Shown piece after piece: positions 1 to 11,297 of a stretch of DNA of 64,000 nucleotides. Source of the stretch: Lepas anatifera (lineage: Eukaryota; Arthropoda; Thecostraca; Lepadidae); contig JAOTON010001031.1 of assembly GCA_034440635.1 (NCBI GenBank), positions 496,001-560,000 on the forward strand, read 5' to 3'. Position 1 is the stretch's first letter. Each line of letters begins with the position of its first letter. The notes beneath the pieces are model-generated. The model made no database searches, was not told where the DNA came from, and saw only the letters and a list, made by a program, of their open reading frames with translations. A program made the position numbers and the translations under genes.

Positions 1-70
1 TTATAAGCAGAAAATTTGCTGATGTATCTTAATCGCTTATTTGTATATTTATGTTTTTATTTTGTTTTTT

Positions 71-337
71 GCTTGACTGCAGCTAAAATGCTAACGATAA
101 TAACTTATTTAGCACTGGTACACGTGTTACTAGATCGGTGTAATGAATCAAAAATGTTCTATTTAACTCAGCCCGATGTTATCTTACTATAAATGCCTCG
201 CTCAAATTATGTAATGGAGATATATGTACAATAATATAATATAATATAATAATAGTATAAACACACACACATACACACACGTATATATACATATAAACAT
301 AAATATATTTATAATAAATATATATATATATATATAA

Positions 338-377
<40 letters not shown>

Positions 378-636
378 TTATAACGATAATAACTTATTTA
401 GCACTGGTACAAGTGTTACTAGATCGGTGTAATGACTCAAAAATGTAATATAATATAATATATAATGTAATGTAATGTAATGTAATGAAATGTATATAAT
501 ATATAATGTAAATATAATATAACATCGGGCTGAGTTAAATAGAACATTTTGGAGTCATTACACGGATCTAGTAACACGTTTACCAGTGCTAAATAAGTTA
601 TTATCGCTAGCCGCTAGCATTTTAGCTGCAGTCAAG
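71..636. repeat. Foldback: ~110-bp inverted arms around an AT microsatellite
   Basis: Left arm 71-180 and right arm 521-636 are reverse complements, apart from a few substitutions and a short insertion in the right arm. Between them lie (TAATA)n, (CA)n and (TA)n tracts, plus a third, direct partial copy of the arm at about 381-447. The RNA or single strand could form a long hairpin. No ORF is present. Confidence 0.85.
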
Positions 637-1284
637 TAAAATAATAAGATATATAATAAGAAAAATATACAAATAACCGATTGAGATACTCCAGCGAGGT
701 CTAGTTTTGCTGTATTGTCGGCATTACTATTAGGTTAGAAGTTTCAAGATCATTGTCACGACATCCTCTTTTTAAACAATACATTCTAAGAAACATTTTT
801 GTAAAGCTCAATTCGAGGTCTGGCTACACTATGACTAATTTTTATAATTACTGCATGATTCTGACGAGAACCTGTGTCTGAACATACAACCGCCAGTGCT
901 TTTTATATCCGTATTTCTTTATATTTACATATACTGTTATATTTTTTTGTCCTATTCAACTACTACAAAATACGGAAAGCACAAAATTCTGTAGTTGATT
1001 AGACTGATACAAAAATATCAGTGTCTTGGGTACTTATTGCAAGTTTCTCTCTTTTCCAAGATATACCAAACTGCTAAGTGTTTGCATACCTTATGCCGTC
1101 TAGATGTTTATGAATCTTTAATAAAGGGTCAAGAAATGTAAATATCCCTTATCTTGCTAACGTGAGCCTGTGTCTGAGAGAGTCATGTGGCGATATACTG
1201 CTGCCCATGCTCGATCAGGCCGGTATTCACTAGCGAGAAAAATCGTCTAATTTCATTAATCAAGTTATGTGAAGAAAGTAGCGT

Positions 1285-1323
<39 letters not shown>

Positions 1324-1531
1324 TTAGGTTAGGTTAGGTTAGGTTAGGTTAGGTTAGGTTAGGTTAGGTTAGGTTAGGTTAGGTTAGGTTAGGTTAGGTT
1401 AGGTTAGGTTAGGTTAGGTTAGGTTAGGTTAGGTTAGGTTAGGTTAGGTTAGGTTAGGTTAGGTTAGGTTAGGTTAGGTTAGGTTAGGTTAGGTTAGGTT
1501 AGGTTAGGTTAGGTTAGGTTAGGTTAGGTTA
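1285..1531. repeat. (CAG)n joined directly to (TTAGG)n, copy A
   Basis: A CAG/GCA tract of about 38 bp (1285-1322) runs without spacer into an essentially perfect 211-bp TTAGG array (to 1531). TTAGG is the canonical arthropod telomere repeat. It is interstitial here, with ordinary sequence on both sides. Confidence 0.95.
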
Positions 1532-1548
1532 TTTGTATGGTGCATATG

Positions 1549-1945
1549 GTATCCCGTTATTTTTTGGCTCATATAGTACCCCAAACCTTGTTGCGCGGTG
1601 ACCTGTCATGGGTGAACCACTTGACCTAGGATATTGCACTCTGTTGCAGATTGTAGATAAAAGATGGAGGTATCTGATGTATATTTTTGAAGCTCTGGAG
1701 TTTCTTAATTTGGCCACCAGGGGCTCTTGAAAAGTGGAAAAACGCTGATTTTGTTATCCTCTGTATCATATAGTACCCCAAGAGATAATCTTTGTACCAT
1801 ATAGGACCCCTTAAAAAATATTATCTGCTTGACCATATAGTACCCGGGGTACTATATGGTCATTTTGATAACAACTTCTAAAAATTTGTTTGTTTCGCAT
1901 CCGCTAGATGTCGCTCCTGTAGTTTCTGGGGTACCATATGGTCTT
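1549..1945. repeat. Cluster of GTACTATATGGTC palindromic motifs, copy A
   Basis: At least five versions of the motif, in both orientations, occur in about 400 bp just after the TTAGG array. At 1831-1861 two 15-base arms, starting GACCATATAGTACCC, surround one central base to form an almost perfect palindrome. The same block recurs in copy B, and a related palindrome sits beside another TTAGG array at 26292. Confidence 0.8.
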
Positions 1946-2947
1946 AAAAATAACAAGGAAATCTCATTCAGCTGATTCAGCTCATATTCGGCTGAGAGGT
2001 TTCTTGACATGGAGCAGCATGCCAACGAAGGTTGAAATTACATTATATTAATGATTTCTTTGGAGTGGTTTTGCTCCTGAACTATCTAACCGATTTCAAA
2101 AATCTTTTTTTGTTAGATTCGTTGTTAAATTGTGTATCAGAATCTAAGACAAGTTTTGCTTAAAATCGTTTTTTTCACCTTTTTATTTTATTTTTTATAA
2201 TTGTATGATTATATAATTAGATTTTTCTCCGAAATTACTCGTCGTAGATGACTGTTCTGAACTGAACTATAATTATGAGTTTATTGTCTTCCGAAAAAAA
2301 TGGAAAAAAACATCAAAAATTTCATTTTTAGGACGGTGGGGACCAAAAAGTTTGTGCTTTTATTGCTCTTGAACTACTTGGTTTTGAGCTTCAAAAATGC
2401 ACACAATAATCACCCAGATTATGGTCTGTTTTATGTAAGTGTTTTAAGTCAAAAACAACGCTTTTTAGGCCCAAAATATAATATTATATAACCTGTTAAG
2501 TATATAATAATACTTCACTCCAAAAATTATTGACAATTACAATTTTTTTGGACTGCTTTAGATGAAGATTAGCATTGGTCATCAAAGCTGAGTGCATATT
2601 TTTCAAAAATCAAGTTATTTTTTTAAAAATCTGTGTTTTCTACATTGAAATCAAAAAGTCATTTTTCTCAGGAACTAACATTCGGATTGACTTGAAAAAC
2701 ACACCAAACGAATCAGAATCATCAGCTCTCTCAGAGAACAAAAAAAGATAACAAATATAAACATTAGTTTTTTGATGTAGTGTCTTGAACGCCGAAGCGG
2801 TCGGTTGTGCCGCCTCCAGCAAGGTCAGCGGCCGGTGGTGTGACCTGGCGTTCGGTCGCAGTATGTGGTGAGCCAAGGCCGCGTGAGCGATACGGCGGGC
2901 TGGGCCCGGGTGTGTAAGATTACTGTGACTTGATTTACTACTTTTAG

Positions 2948-3790
2948 TTGAATTCGGTGATAATGGCATCTGAAACAGACATAGGAGAGGACTCAGTGTA
3001 TACTGATGCCGTTACGTCTGGTGATGAAGTGATCAGTGGTGGTGTCAGTGGCCGGAAAAAACAGCTCTCTGTTCCTGATTTGATGCGCCGTATGGATGCA
3101 AGAAGAGCAAAGCGGTCTGCCCCAGGTGAGCAAGCTCAGCTACTTCAGTCCCCTCCGGACACGGCAGCACCGATTGCCAAACGCCGTTCAACAAGGGCCT
3201 CACCTGGAGCTTCTGCGGTTTCTAGCGCGGAGCTATTAGAATCAATCCAACAAATGATTGACACTGCAACTGGAAAAGTGATTACGGCTTTCAATTCAAA
3301 ATTTGAGGCACTTGAGCACCGCTTAGGGTTACTGGAAGCTGACGGCTTCAAAAAGGATCAAGAGATCCAAGTCCTTAAGGAGACGGTGACATCCCAAGAA
3401 AGAAGACTAGCTGAACTTGAAGAGCAAGTGGAAAGCGTTGATGCCAACGGAAGACTCTCATGTCTTATTGTATCTTGCAAAGACAGTCAGAGACAGAGTG
3501 TATGAGAGCCGTTTCGACCTCATGACCTCCGGAACAGCTGGAGGCTCACGAGATAGTCAGGGTGTCGGTACCGTACGTCACATGGCGCCTCTCTATATCG
3601 GCGAGTGTCTAACTGCTGCGAACAATGGCATCTACCAGGAGCTCCTCCAAGCCAAGAAGCGAGAGAACGGTGCTCTGATCTCATCTGTCTTTACAAGGCG
3701 AGGAGTGGTATGGTGCAAGACTGAGCGTGGTGGAACCAACATTCGTGTCCCCGATCAGCGTCACCTGCGACGGGTGCTTGGGGGCGCGCG
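2948..3790 (+). pseudogene. LINE ORF1 (RNA-binding coiled-coil protein), frameshifted
   Basis: The first frame runs 2948-3505; an internal Met at 2966 is an equally good start. It has an acidic N-terminus, a basic segment rich in Arg and Lys, and a heptad-like coiled coil ending LAELEEQVESVDANGR. The sense frame then shifts between about 3420 and 3500 and continues to about 3780 with APLYIGECLTAANNGIYQ, a pattern I associate with the RNA-binding fold of LINE ORF1 proteins. LINE ORF1 products typically bind element RNA as trimers. A degenerate Cys-rich segment with CRYCQEPGH lies further on at about 4290. The stretch 3790-4100 is GC-rich and its frame is unclear. Confidence 0.65.
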
Positions 3791-4439
3791 TTTCCCCCTC
3801 CATCATCGCGTCCCGGCGGCCGCTCTCGTGTTGGTCTCAACGTCGCGGCTGGCGACGGCGTCGTGGGATCTCGTCTGCGGCCGCGTGAGGTCTCCCGCCC
3901 GGGTGCTCCTATCCCCTCGGCGGACTTCTCTCGCCGGCCGGTGACGCCTGCATCGGGTTCAACCGGAGCACGCCCAAAGTCTCCTGGTCTCTCCACACAC
4001 GGCGGCGCTCCCCACGCCCCTGCACGTGATGGATCTGCGGTGGATAGTGCGGCGGCACGGATGGTAACGTAGGACCGATAACCGTAGCCTTTCTCCTGCC
4101 GTACACGGTTATTCCTGACGAGTGAAGGCCTATATCAAAGTCCAGAATGGAAATGCGGAACGACCCATGTATTTGTGTTGGGTCTAATGCAAATAGTATG
4201 TATTCTGTGCCAAACGTAAATGAATGCGGGTCATTAATTCTGCATTTATCTATACATTCCTGCCCGCAGACTTGTTCACTCAGCTGTAGGTATTGCCAAG
4301 AACCGGGTCATTTAACAAGATTTCGAAATGCCCATTTTTGGCAGTGCCTTTCCCGCATTTGAGAAGTGACTTCGCTTACCCTTACAGCTAAGTGCTCACA
4401 TAACAGATAAGCTGTCTAAGGAGCTGTGATAACTTGGTG

Positions 4440-4625
4440 TACTCTTTTCAAACATACGCGGGTGCCGCGCGGGCGGCCGGGGCTGCCCTTGTCGCGGCCA
4501 CTTCAACGAGCTGCCACCCTCCCTGAGCCTGCTGGTGCTGTTTGTGCCGTTCGACGACATCAGCGGCGGCCGGCCGCGGCGGGGCGGCCTCGGTCGCAGC
4601 TCCGACGGTGACGAAAGGTTTGAAC
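4440..4625 (+). other. GC-rich island with an open 40-codon frame between LINE ORFs
   Basis: A sharply GC-rich segment of about 180 bp sits in otherwise AT-rich inter-ORF DNA. One plus-strand frame reads HFNELPPSLSLLVLFVPFDD and continues open to about 4620, with GC-ending codons unlike the LINE ORFs. I do not recognise the peptide. It could be a captured host exon or the remnant of an ORF1 C-terminus. Confidence 0.35.
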
Positions 4626-5169
4626 TGAATATGTATCGTGTTAATGTATGTTTCAAGTGTAGCTATTTTTCTAGTATCTCATGTTGATCGTATAGTCAGC
4701 AATTGTTGACTTGAAACCGTACTGCTCGTATATCTTATCTTTGGTGTATATTCAACAGTATTTCAGGATACACAGTGCCGGGCCAGTACACCCGGGCCCC
4801 GGCAGCACGCCTGCTGTGTCGACCACTAGCGCCATCTAAACGCTCATGTGTTCACGGCGTAAAGCGAGATGTCCGACAAATGTCAGTACTATCAATACTT
4901 CCGTGGACACTGGATGTCGCTTGCAGTTGAGTGTCAGCATTCATATTACGTTTTGTATTATATTTCACAGGTGCATCCCTCACCTCACTTATCGCGTTTC
5001 AGTTCCGAGATCTCTTCCAGACTTACGGTATCGCTCACAACACGATGCACACCATGTACAGTTGGAACAGAACCAACAACCAAGCTGGTTAAGAGTGGCT
5101 AGTAAGGCCTCTATTACTTTGCTTAAGATTCTTTCGTAAATTCCGCAATCACGAATATTCCCTAATTAA

Positions 5170-8100
5170 ATGGTTGAATTAACAATTGCATCCGTGAATT
5201 GCCGAGGTTTGGGCCAAGTAAAAAAACGTAGAGATGTGATGAATTTCCTTAGAAATACAAATATTGATATTATATTTCTTCAGGACACTCATTTAACTGG
5301 TGATACTACGCAGTATTTCGATAGCCTGTGGCGTGGAAAGTGCTATCATGCGACATTTTCTAACAGGAGTCGAGGCACAAGCATTCTTGTAAGAAACAAA
5401 ATTCAACACGAAACAATGATGGAAAAACATTCTCAAAGTGGAAATTACGTTTTCATTGTAAGCAGAATTGGTACGTTAACTTTTACATTTGTAAGCATTT
5501 ATGGCCCCAACAGTGATGAACCAGATTTTTACGAAGGGCTGATCAGAGAGTTAGACCCTATTCATTCAGACCACATAATCATAGGAGGAGACTTTAACTT
5601 TGTTGTTGATTCAGTTAAGGATTCTCATAACTACTCTCGTGAATATAACACATACGCAAAACAAAGATTCTTAGAATTTGTAAATGAAAACAGATTGTTC
5701 GACGTTTGGCGAAGCAAAAACCCAGATAAAAACTGCTACACCTGGAGAAGGCATAACCCGTTTAAAGGGGCAAGGCTAGATATGTTCTTTATTGATGACG
5801 ATTTGATGCCCAGTGTTCAAGACGTTTTGATAAAGCCAGGGTATAGAACAGATCACGATATGCTTGTTTTGCGAATTCAAAATGTAGTTAAAGAACGCGG
5901 TCCCGGTATGTGGAAGTTTAACCAATCTGTCTTGGGAGAAGAACAATACGTAGACCTCGTAAAAGATTGTATAAGAAAGGTTGTTCTAGAGTATGCTGTT
6001 CCGGTTTATAATGAAGACTTCGTCGCCAACATAGAAAACTTCCCTGTCATTCAATTTAAGATAAGTGATACCCTATTCTACGAAACACTAATCATGTTAA
6101 TACGGGGAGAAACCGTTCAGTATTGCAAAAGGAAAGCGCAAAAAAGGCGAATGTTGGAAAAAGAACTGATAAAGAATGTAACTGCTGCTCATGAAAAAAT
6201 AATGACAATGAACTCCCCAGAAAGCTTTGAAGCCTTAAAGACAGCTGAATTGGCCCTTGAAAGTCATAGAAAAGCATACATAGAAGGACTCATTGTACGT
6301 TCCCGAGCCCAGTGGCACGAGGAGGGTGAAAAGAACTCGAAGTACTTCCTTTCTCTCGAAAAACGAAACATAATGCGGAAGACTGTTGAATATATCCAGG
6401 ACGGAGATAGGAAAATAAGCAAAACGAGCGAAGTTTTGTCTGCTTTCACACAAGGACTGAAGAATAAATATGTTGAGCAAAATGAGAATGTCACAGACAT
6501 GGATTTCATAAATGAAAATATTAAAGCAAAACTAAGCGAAACTGAGAAAGAATACTTCGAGACACCAATAAGCTTAGAAGAGTTGACACTAGCATTAACA
6601 TCGATGAAAAAAGGAAAAACTCCGGGAAGCAATGGCTTCCCAGTTGAGTTTTTTAGAGCCTTTGGACAGAAATCGGCGTATTCTTGTATCGAGCTTTCAA
6701 ACACAGTCTTTCGAATGAAACTAACCTCATGACGCATAGAGAAGGTTTGATAACAATGATTCCGAAGGGCGGAAAATCTCAAAATTCCCTTAAAGGCTGG
6801 CGCCCAATCTCCTTGCTCAACGTTGACTTCAAAATTATTTCAACAGCAATCGCAAATCGATTAAAAAAAGTACTTAACAAATTAGTAACAGCATCTCAGT
6901 CAGCGTATATGAGTAACAGGTTTATAGGAGAAAATAGCCGTCTGCTATATGATGTTATAGAGCAAGTAAATAGGCAAAATATACCTGGCATACTGATGGC
7001 TGCAGATTTTGAGGCAGCGTTTGAAACTGTCTCCTGGCCCTTTTTAGCATGTGTATTAAAAAAATTGAATTTTGGCGACAATTTCCTAAGACTCATTCTT
7101 ACACAATACTTGAACTCTTCTAACTATGCCCGCATCCAAATGAATGGCTTCCTTGGGGAAAAATATTTTTGCACCGAGGAATCCGACAAGGAGATCCCGC
7201 CTCTGGATATCTGTTTGTTTTGTCGGTTCTGGTACTCGGAAACCAAATCAATCAATCAAAAAACTTACGTGGTGTCAAACTTACACCAGACTTAGAAATA
7301 CGTATCAGTCAGTATGCAGATGACACAATTATTTTCTTGGAAGGCTCGGATAGGTCAATCAAAGGTGCCATTAGTGAACTTACTGAGTTCTCAAAACACT
7401 CAGGGCTAAAACTGAACTGGGAAAAAACATATTGCATGCTAATTGGTTCCATGAAGGAAAACGAAATAACCCAGCAATACAATTTCAAATGGGTACAAGA
7501 TATAAAAATCCTCGGTATAACATACAATCGCACCAACCATAATGTTATTGAACTTAACCTAGATAAAAAATTGCCAGCACTTGAACAGGAAATTAACCAA
7601 TGGAAGCGGCGGCACATAACACCTATTGGTAAAATCATCGTGATAAAATCATTGCTAATATCGAAACTTGTTCATCTCCTGACGGCGCTACCGAACCCAT
7701 CGGCTAAATATGTAAAACAAATAGAACAACTTTTGTTTAGGTTTCTTTTGGGGGTAAACCCGACCAGGTTAAACGTTCAAAAATCATTCAGGGGTATGAG
7801 GCCGACGGTCTTCAGATGTTAGATATAAATGCGTTCATTCACAGCCTTAAACTATCATGGCTACGAAGAGCTATTGAGTCATCCGCGGATTGGGTAAAAG
7901 TTGCAAGAATTGAACTACCAGAACCCTCGTGTTTGCTAACTTTCGGAAATGCAAAATTGAGAAGAGTAAAAAACCAGCTTCAAAATCCATTTTGGATCGA
8001 TGTAGTGCAGTCGCTTATTCACTTCAATGATACCTATCACGCGCTGCCACAAGAGATACTGACTGAAACTATCTGGTTTTCGGACTTTACTAAATACAAA

Positions 8101-8946
8101 ACATCTTGTATTAAGGAATGGGATGCAAAAGGTCTAAGATTTATAGGGGATTTATTTAATTCTGAAAATAGAAATGTACTGTCACGAGAAGAAATTAGGC
8201 GTAATTACCGCATTTCAATGAACTTTTTGTGTTATGAGGCGTTAATTAGAAGTTTGCCTGACGAAGTGCGTAGCTCTGGCATGCAAACTCGCTTCAAGAG
8301 ACCAAATATCCCTTACAGGCTCAATGTTTTCAAAAGCAAGCATCACAAGTTAAACCGGTATTGCTATAAGCAGTTTGTAATCTCGAAAGTTAGAAGCAAT
8401 AACAATAATTCATTAGAGAAAAAATGGGAAAGAGATATAGGAATTTTTCAAACTGGAACTATGTTAGAACTAAAACAGGCTACGAAGGCTACGTCTCTGC
8501 TTTATCTCCACTATCGTATAACTAACAGAATAATCACTACAAACAGATTTTTACATACAATAGGGATATCAAATACATATGTTTGCACTCTGTGTACTAA
8601 CAATATAGAAACGATAACTCACCTGTTTTGGCATTGCAGAATCGTACAAAAATTTATCCATGATATAAAAAACAATTTGGAACGCAGGTATGGTATACCG
8701 CTTCCAAGGACCGCACAGTCCTGGTTCTTTTTACATGAGTTAAGTCTGATCCAGAAATTAATCGTCACTTTAGCAAAATCAGTCATCAACAAAGCTCGTA
8801 ATAACACTGTGAAACCCGAAGTAACTTACTTTATGAACATTCTAAAAACAGAGGCCGAAAAGGAGCAAACTGCAAGCAGACTAAAAGGTAACTCGGAATT
8901 TTTCGAGAAAAAATGGGGAGGCCTCATTCAGATATTGAAAAAATAG
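5170..8946 (+). pseudogene. LINE ORF2: APE endonuclease and reverse transcriptase, frameshifted
   Basis: The protein nicks target DNA and primes reverse transcription of its own RNA. The endonuclease (about residues 1-235) shows VNCRGL, QDTHL, SIYGPN, GGDFNFV, RLDMFFIDDD and TDHDML; the usual QET glutamate is Asp. The reverse transcriptase shows KTPGSNGFPVEFF, WRPISLLN, the first catalytic Asp in AADFEAAF, RQGDPASGYLF and YADD at about 7312. A zinc knuckle with CxxC and HLFWHC lies near 8590-8636. Three frame changes occur: near 6690-6730, near 7140-7170 and near 7800-7820. Without them the product would be about 1,250 residues, normal for L1/Tx1. All catalytic motifs survive, so the copy is young or the shifts are partly assembly errors. 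Confidence 0.92.
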
Positions 8947-9293
8947 TAGTTATCTTAACCAGCTTCTTCATCACAACAATACACGCGGGTGAATCCAATT
9001 AAACAATCGGTCTGAAGGTGCGTGTGTGTGTATGTGTTCATATGTCCTGATCGCGTTTATATCGGTGTTTTGTGTCTAGGTGTGGAACTGCGCCATCCAT
9101 ACCCGTATCTGAATTTTGTCGCGGATTTTGTATTGTTCGTGATTCCTGATTGCGTTGTTAGGTGATCCTCGACTACCAAGTGACGGTTAAATATAGGGCC
9201 CTCGGGCCGTCAATGTCGGAAAAAAAGATGGCAGACCAGTCTTGCTACGCGATGCAGGGTCTGGCCGGTAGTTGTTCTGCCAGTGGCCGTAAC

Positions 9294-9570
9294 CAGGGCT
9301 GCCAGTTTGGCATATCAACAGCCAAATTGCACAAATTCGGCATATTTTTACATGCAATACTATGTATTTAAAATGTTATAAATAGCCAAACATGTCTCTG
9401 AACACATTAAGTCTATGACCGAAAACAGAGATGGTACGTTTGGCGTGTTGTCCATGTTATTTTCACAGATTGTGGTCAAGAGTTCATAAATTATGTCAAT
9501 ATCATGGCCAAAAAATATGCCAAATATGCAAAATTTGGCATATTCTCACTTAAGAAACCTGGCAACCCTG
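9294..9570. mobile_element. hAT-like MITE, 277 bp
   Basis: The ends are CAGGGCTGCCAG and the reverse complement of CAGGGTTGCCAGG. The flanking octamers are GCCGTAAC (9286-9293) and GCCATAAG (9571-9578), matching at 6 of 8 positions, as expected for an aged 8-bp hAT duplication. The interior is AT-rich with no ORF. Confidence 0.65.
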
Positions 9571-9578
9571 GCCATAAG

Positions 9579-10002
9579 TGTCGCCACCGGCAAAAAGTGG
9601 GGGGGGCCAGCCAAGCTTCAACCTGATGCTGACAAAAACTTTCAACATCAGTACCAAGAACTGTTCGAATTTAGGCTCTTCTTTGCCTTCCGCAGCGGCT
9701 GGATATAAGAATGTCCGGCTTTCTCTTATTTTGACTGAGATCAGGAAATTTTTGGCCAAAAAGTGGGGGCCTGGCCCCCCTGGCCCCCCTTTTCCGACGC
9801 GTATGACCCTGGCCGTAACTACGTAGGCATGAGAACGGTGGCCCGAAATCACCGTCGGCGAATTAACCCTCGCCCCACCGGGGCCATCGATGGCCCCCCT
9901 TAGGTTTTTTCGGGATAGCAGAACAATGACGAAACGCAGGACCACGGTTGAGGGCTCTATCTCTCACCACATCATTTTCCCACCATCCTTGAAATTTTTT
10001 AC
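9579..10002. other. No gene; C/G-run-rich repeat debris
   Basis: The stretch contains GGGGGGGCC and CCCCCCTTTT runs around 9600 and 9770-9790, and a second GGCCGTAAC at about 9806 resembling the MITE target site. No reading frame is convincing. Confidence 0.4.
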
Positions 10003-10545
10003 ACCGATTCACCCAAGGTCAGGTCACCAGGCGAGGTCAACCAAGGTCACCTCACTTCAACTTTTGAGCTCTATAAGATCTACGTTTCTCAGTCGATCGA
10101 TTTGAAACTTCCTACACTTCATAGCCCCGCCAGGGTCTACAGGTGTATATCCGGGATTTTTCGATTTCGTGACCTGAGGTCAGGTCACAAAGGTGACCTC
10201 TCCCATTGAAAAAGCAATGGAAAAAGCTGTCTTAAGATCTAAAAGCCACAAAAACGATTGCAAATACTTGGTTTGTTCAGAAAAGCGTTTTTGGACAGCC
10301 TTTCACGGATCCCAGGGGTTATATTTGCCCTTTGACCTCTCCGAGGTCATCTAAGGTCACCAGGGGTCAAAACAGTATTTTGACAATAAATTTTGGTCTA
10401 TTTAAGCTAGAACGCTGAATCAAACACCAACGTGTATGTCTCATCACTAGCTTTCATTTGATGTACGGCAAGGTCACTTTCTGTCTTAGGTGACCTCAGG
10501 TCATATGACGTCACGAGGTGACATCTGGGGGTCAAACCACTGACG
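10003..10545. repeat. AGGTCA-rich repeat block
   Basis: Many AGGTCA/TGACCT hexamers occur in both orientations, often paired, as in GAGGTCAGGTCACAAAGGTGA at about 10172. The section 10190-10460 recurs inverted at about 23400-23695, so this is part of a dispersed element rather than a one-off enhancer. No ORF. Confidence 0.75.
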
Positions 10546-11089
10546 GCAGGTCATTACGTTCTACATAGCGGAAAAAGGGCTGGCATTTTCCGATCCAATG
10601 TACGTTACCAGATCCCAATAGCTCTACTGGCTTATCACTTTCGCTCCAATTCGTGCCGCCTGGGCTCACGACTGCCGTTCCCAGCTCAGGGACAGCAGAT
10701 TCCATTCTCGGACCGGTGTGCAAGATTTTCGGGAGAAGCGCCTTCCTCCCGAAAATCAGTGTATGTACATTTCTCTCTCTACGATGTCGGGGTTGCGCCG
10801 GGGACGAAGGGCCAGTAGTGTCTCTACTAACCGTGGAGCCAGTCAATCAGACTCGACATTGGAGGTAAGGTCTCAATTCGTCCCCCTCTCCCTGCCGGTG
10901 CCTCGGACCCTCCGAGTACCGTTCTTCGTTACCGACGGTGCCTCGGACCATCCAAGCGCCACTCCTCGCTACTGTCGGTGGAGCGCCATTCGTTGTTACC
11001 GCCGGTCATAGGCGGATCCAGGATTGTCGACCGGGAGGGGGGGTTGTTTGTTTTAATCAGTCAGCTTTTTTCAAACGGTGATAGGTTTT
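10546..11089. other. No gene recognised; GC-rich repeat debris
   Basis: An inverted motif of about 18 bases around TTTTCGGGAGAAG lies near 10724-10757. A single hAT-type end (CATAGGCGGATCCAGG) occurs at about 11008. Direct tandem phrases (GTGCCTCGGAC) occur at 10900-10950. No coding evidence. Confidence 0.4.
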
Positions 11090-11184
11090 GGAGTGCTGCG
11101 GCGAGGAGTATAATGATAAATTGATAAGGTGTTCACTGGCCTATCCCCTCGAAAGCAAATGTAAAAAGCACTGAAGATTGTATA

Positions 11185-11206
11185 TTCGGGCACAGCCCTT
11201 CATCAG
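11185..11206 (-). other. Hammerhead-ribozyme-like core (CTGATGA / GAA)
   Basis: Read on the minus strand, CTGATGA is followed by a small GGGC/GCCC hairpin and GAA. This is the arrangement of conserved hammerhead core residues around stem II. Penelope-like elements are known to carry hammerheads in their terminal repeats. The A normally found after GAA is T here, and I could not close stem III with confidence, so it may be inactive. The same core recurs at 47509-47530. Confidence 0.4.
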
Positions 11207-11297
11207 ATTCATGTAGTTAATATAAAAAAATTCTGTCATTGTGTAGCCAGACCTCGATTTGACCTTCACAAAAACGCCTTTTAAAGTGAATTATTAA

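Larger units (their letters stand above)
1..2779. repeat. Copy A of a ~2.78-kb duplicated non-coding unit
   Basis: Almost every base of this stretch recurs at 12268-15055 in the same orientation, with only scattered substitutions and small indels. The copies start in phase at the window edge, so the true left end of copy A lies outside. Contents in order: AT-rich foldback, unique-looking AT-rich DNA, (CAG)n, (TTAGG)n, a cluster of GTACCATATGGTC-type motifs, then AT-rich DNA with no credible gene. Similarity stops exactly after 2779, where the LINE begins. Confidence 0.9.
2780..9000 (+). mobile_element. L1/Tx1-type LINE, near full length, degenerate
   Basis: The element has a GC-rich 5' leader from 2780, a coiled-coil ORF1 and a long ORF2 with an APE endonuclease, reverse transcriptase and C-terminal zinc knuckle. 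This is the standard order of L1/Tx1-group retrotransposons. The 5' end is set by the point where the 1-2779 unit stops matching its second copy. The 3' end is not clearly marked: no poly(A) or target duplication was found after the stop at 8946, so 9000 is approximate. At least four frameshifts show it is not active in this form. Confidence 0.85.

Noticed and set aside
1321..1531. True chromosome end
   Set aside because: TTAGG arrays are flanked on both sides by ordinary sequence and recur four times, so they are interstitial.
2640..2969. Minus-strand frame over the LINE leader
   Set aside because: Spans the junction between the 2.78-kb unit and the LINE 5' leader; composition artefact.
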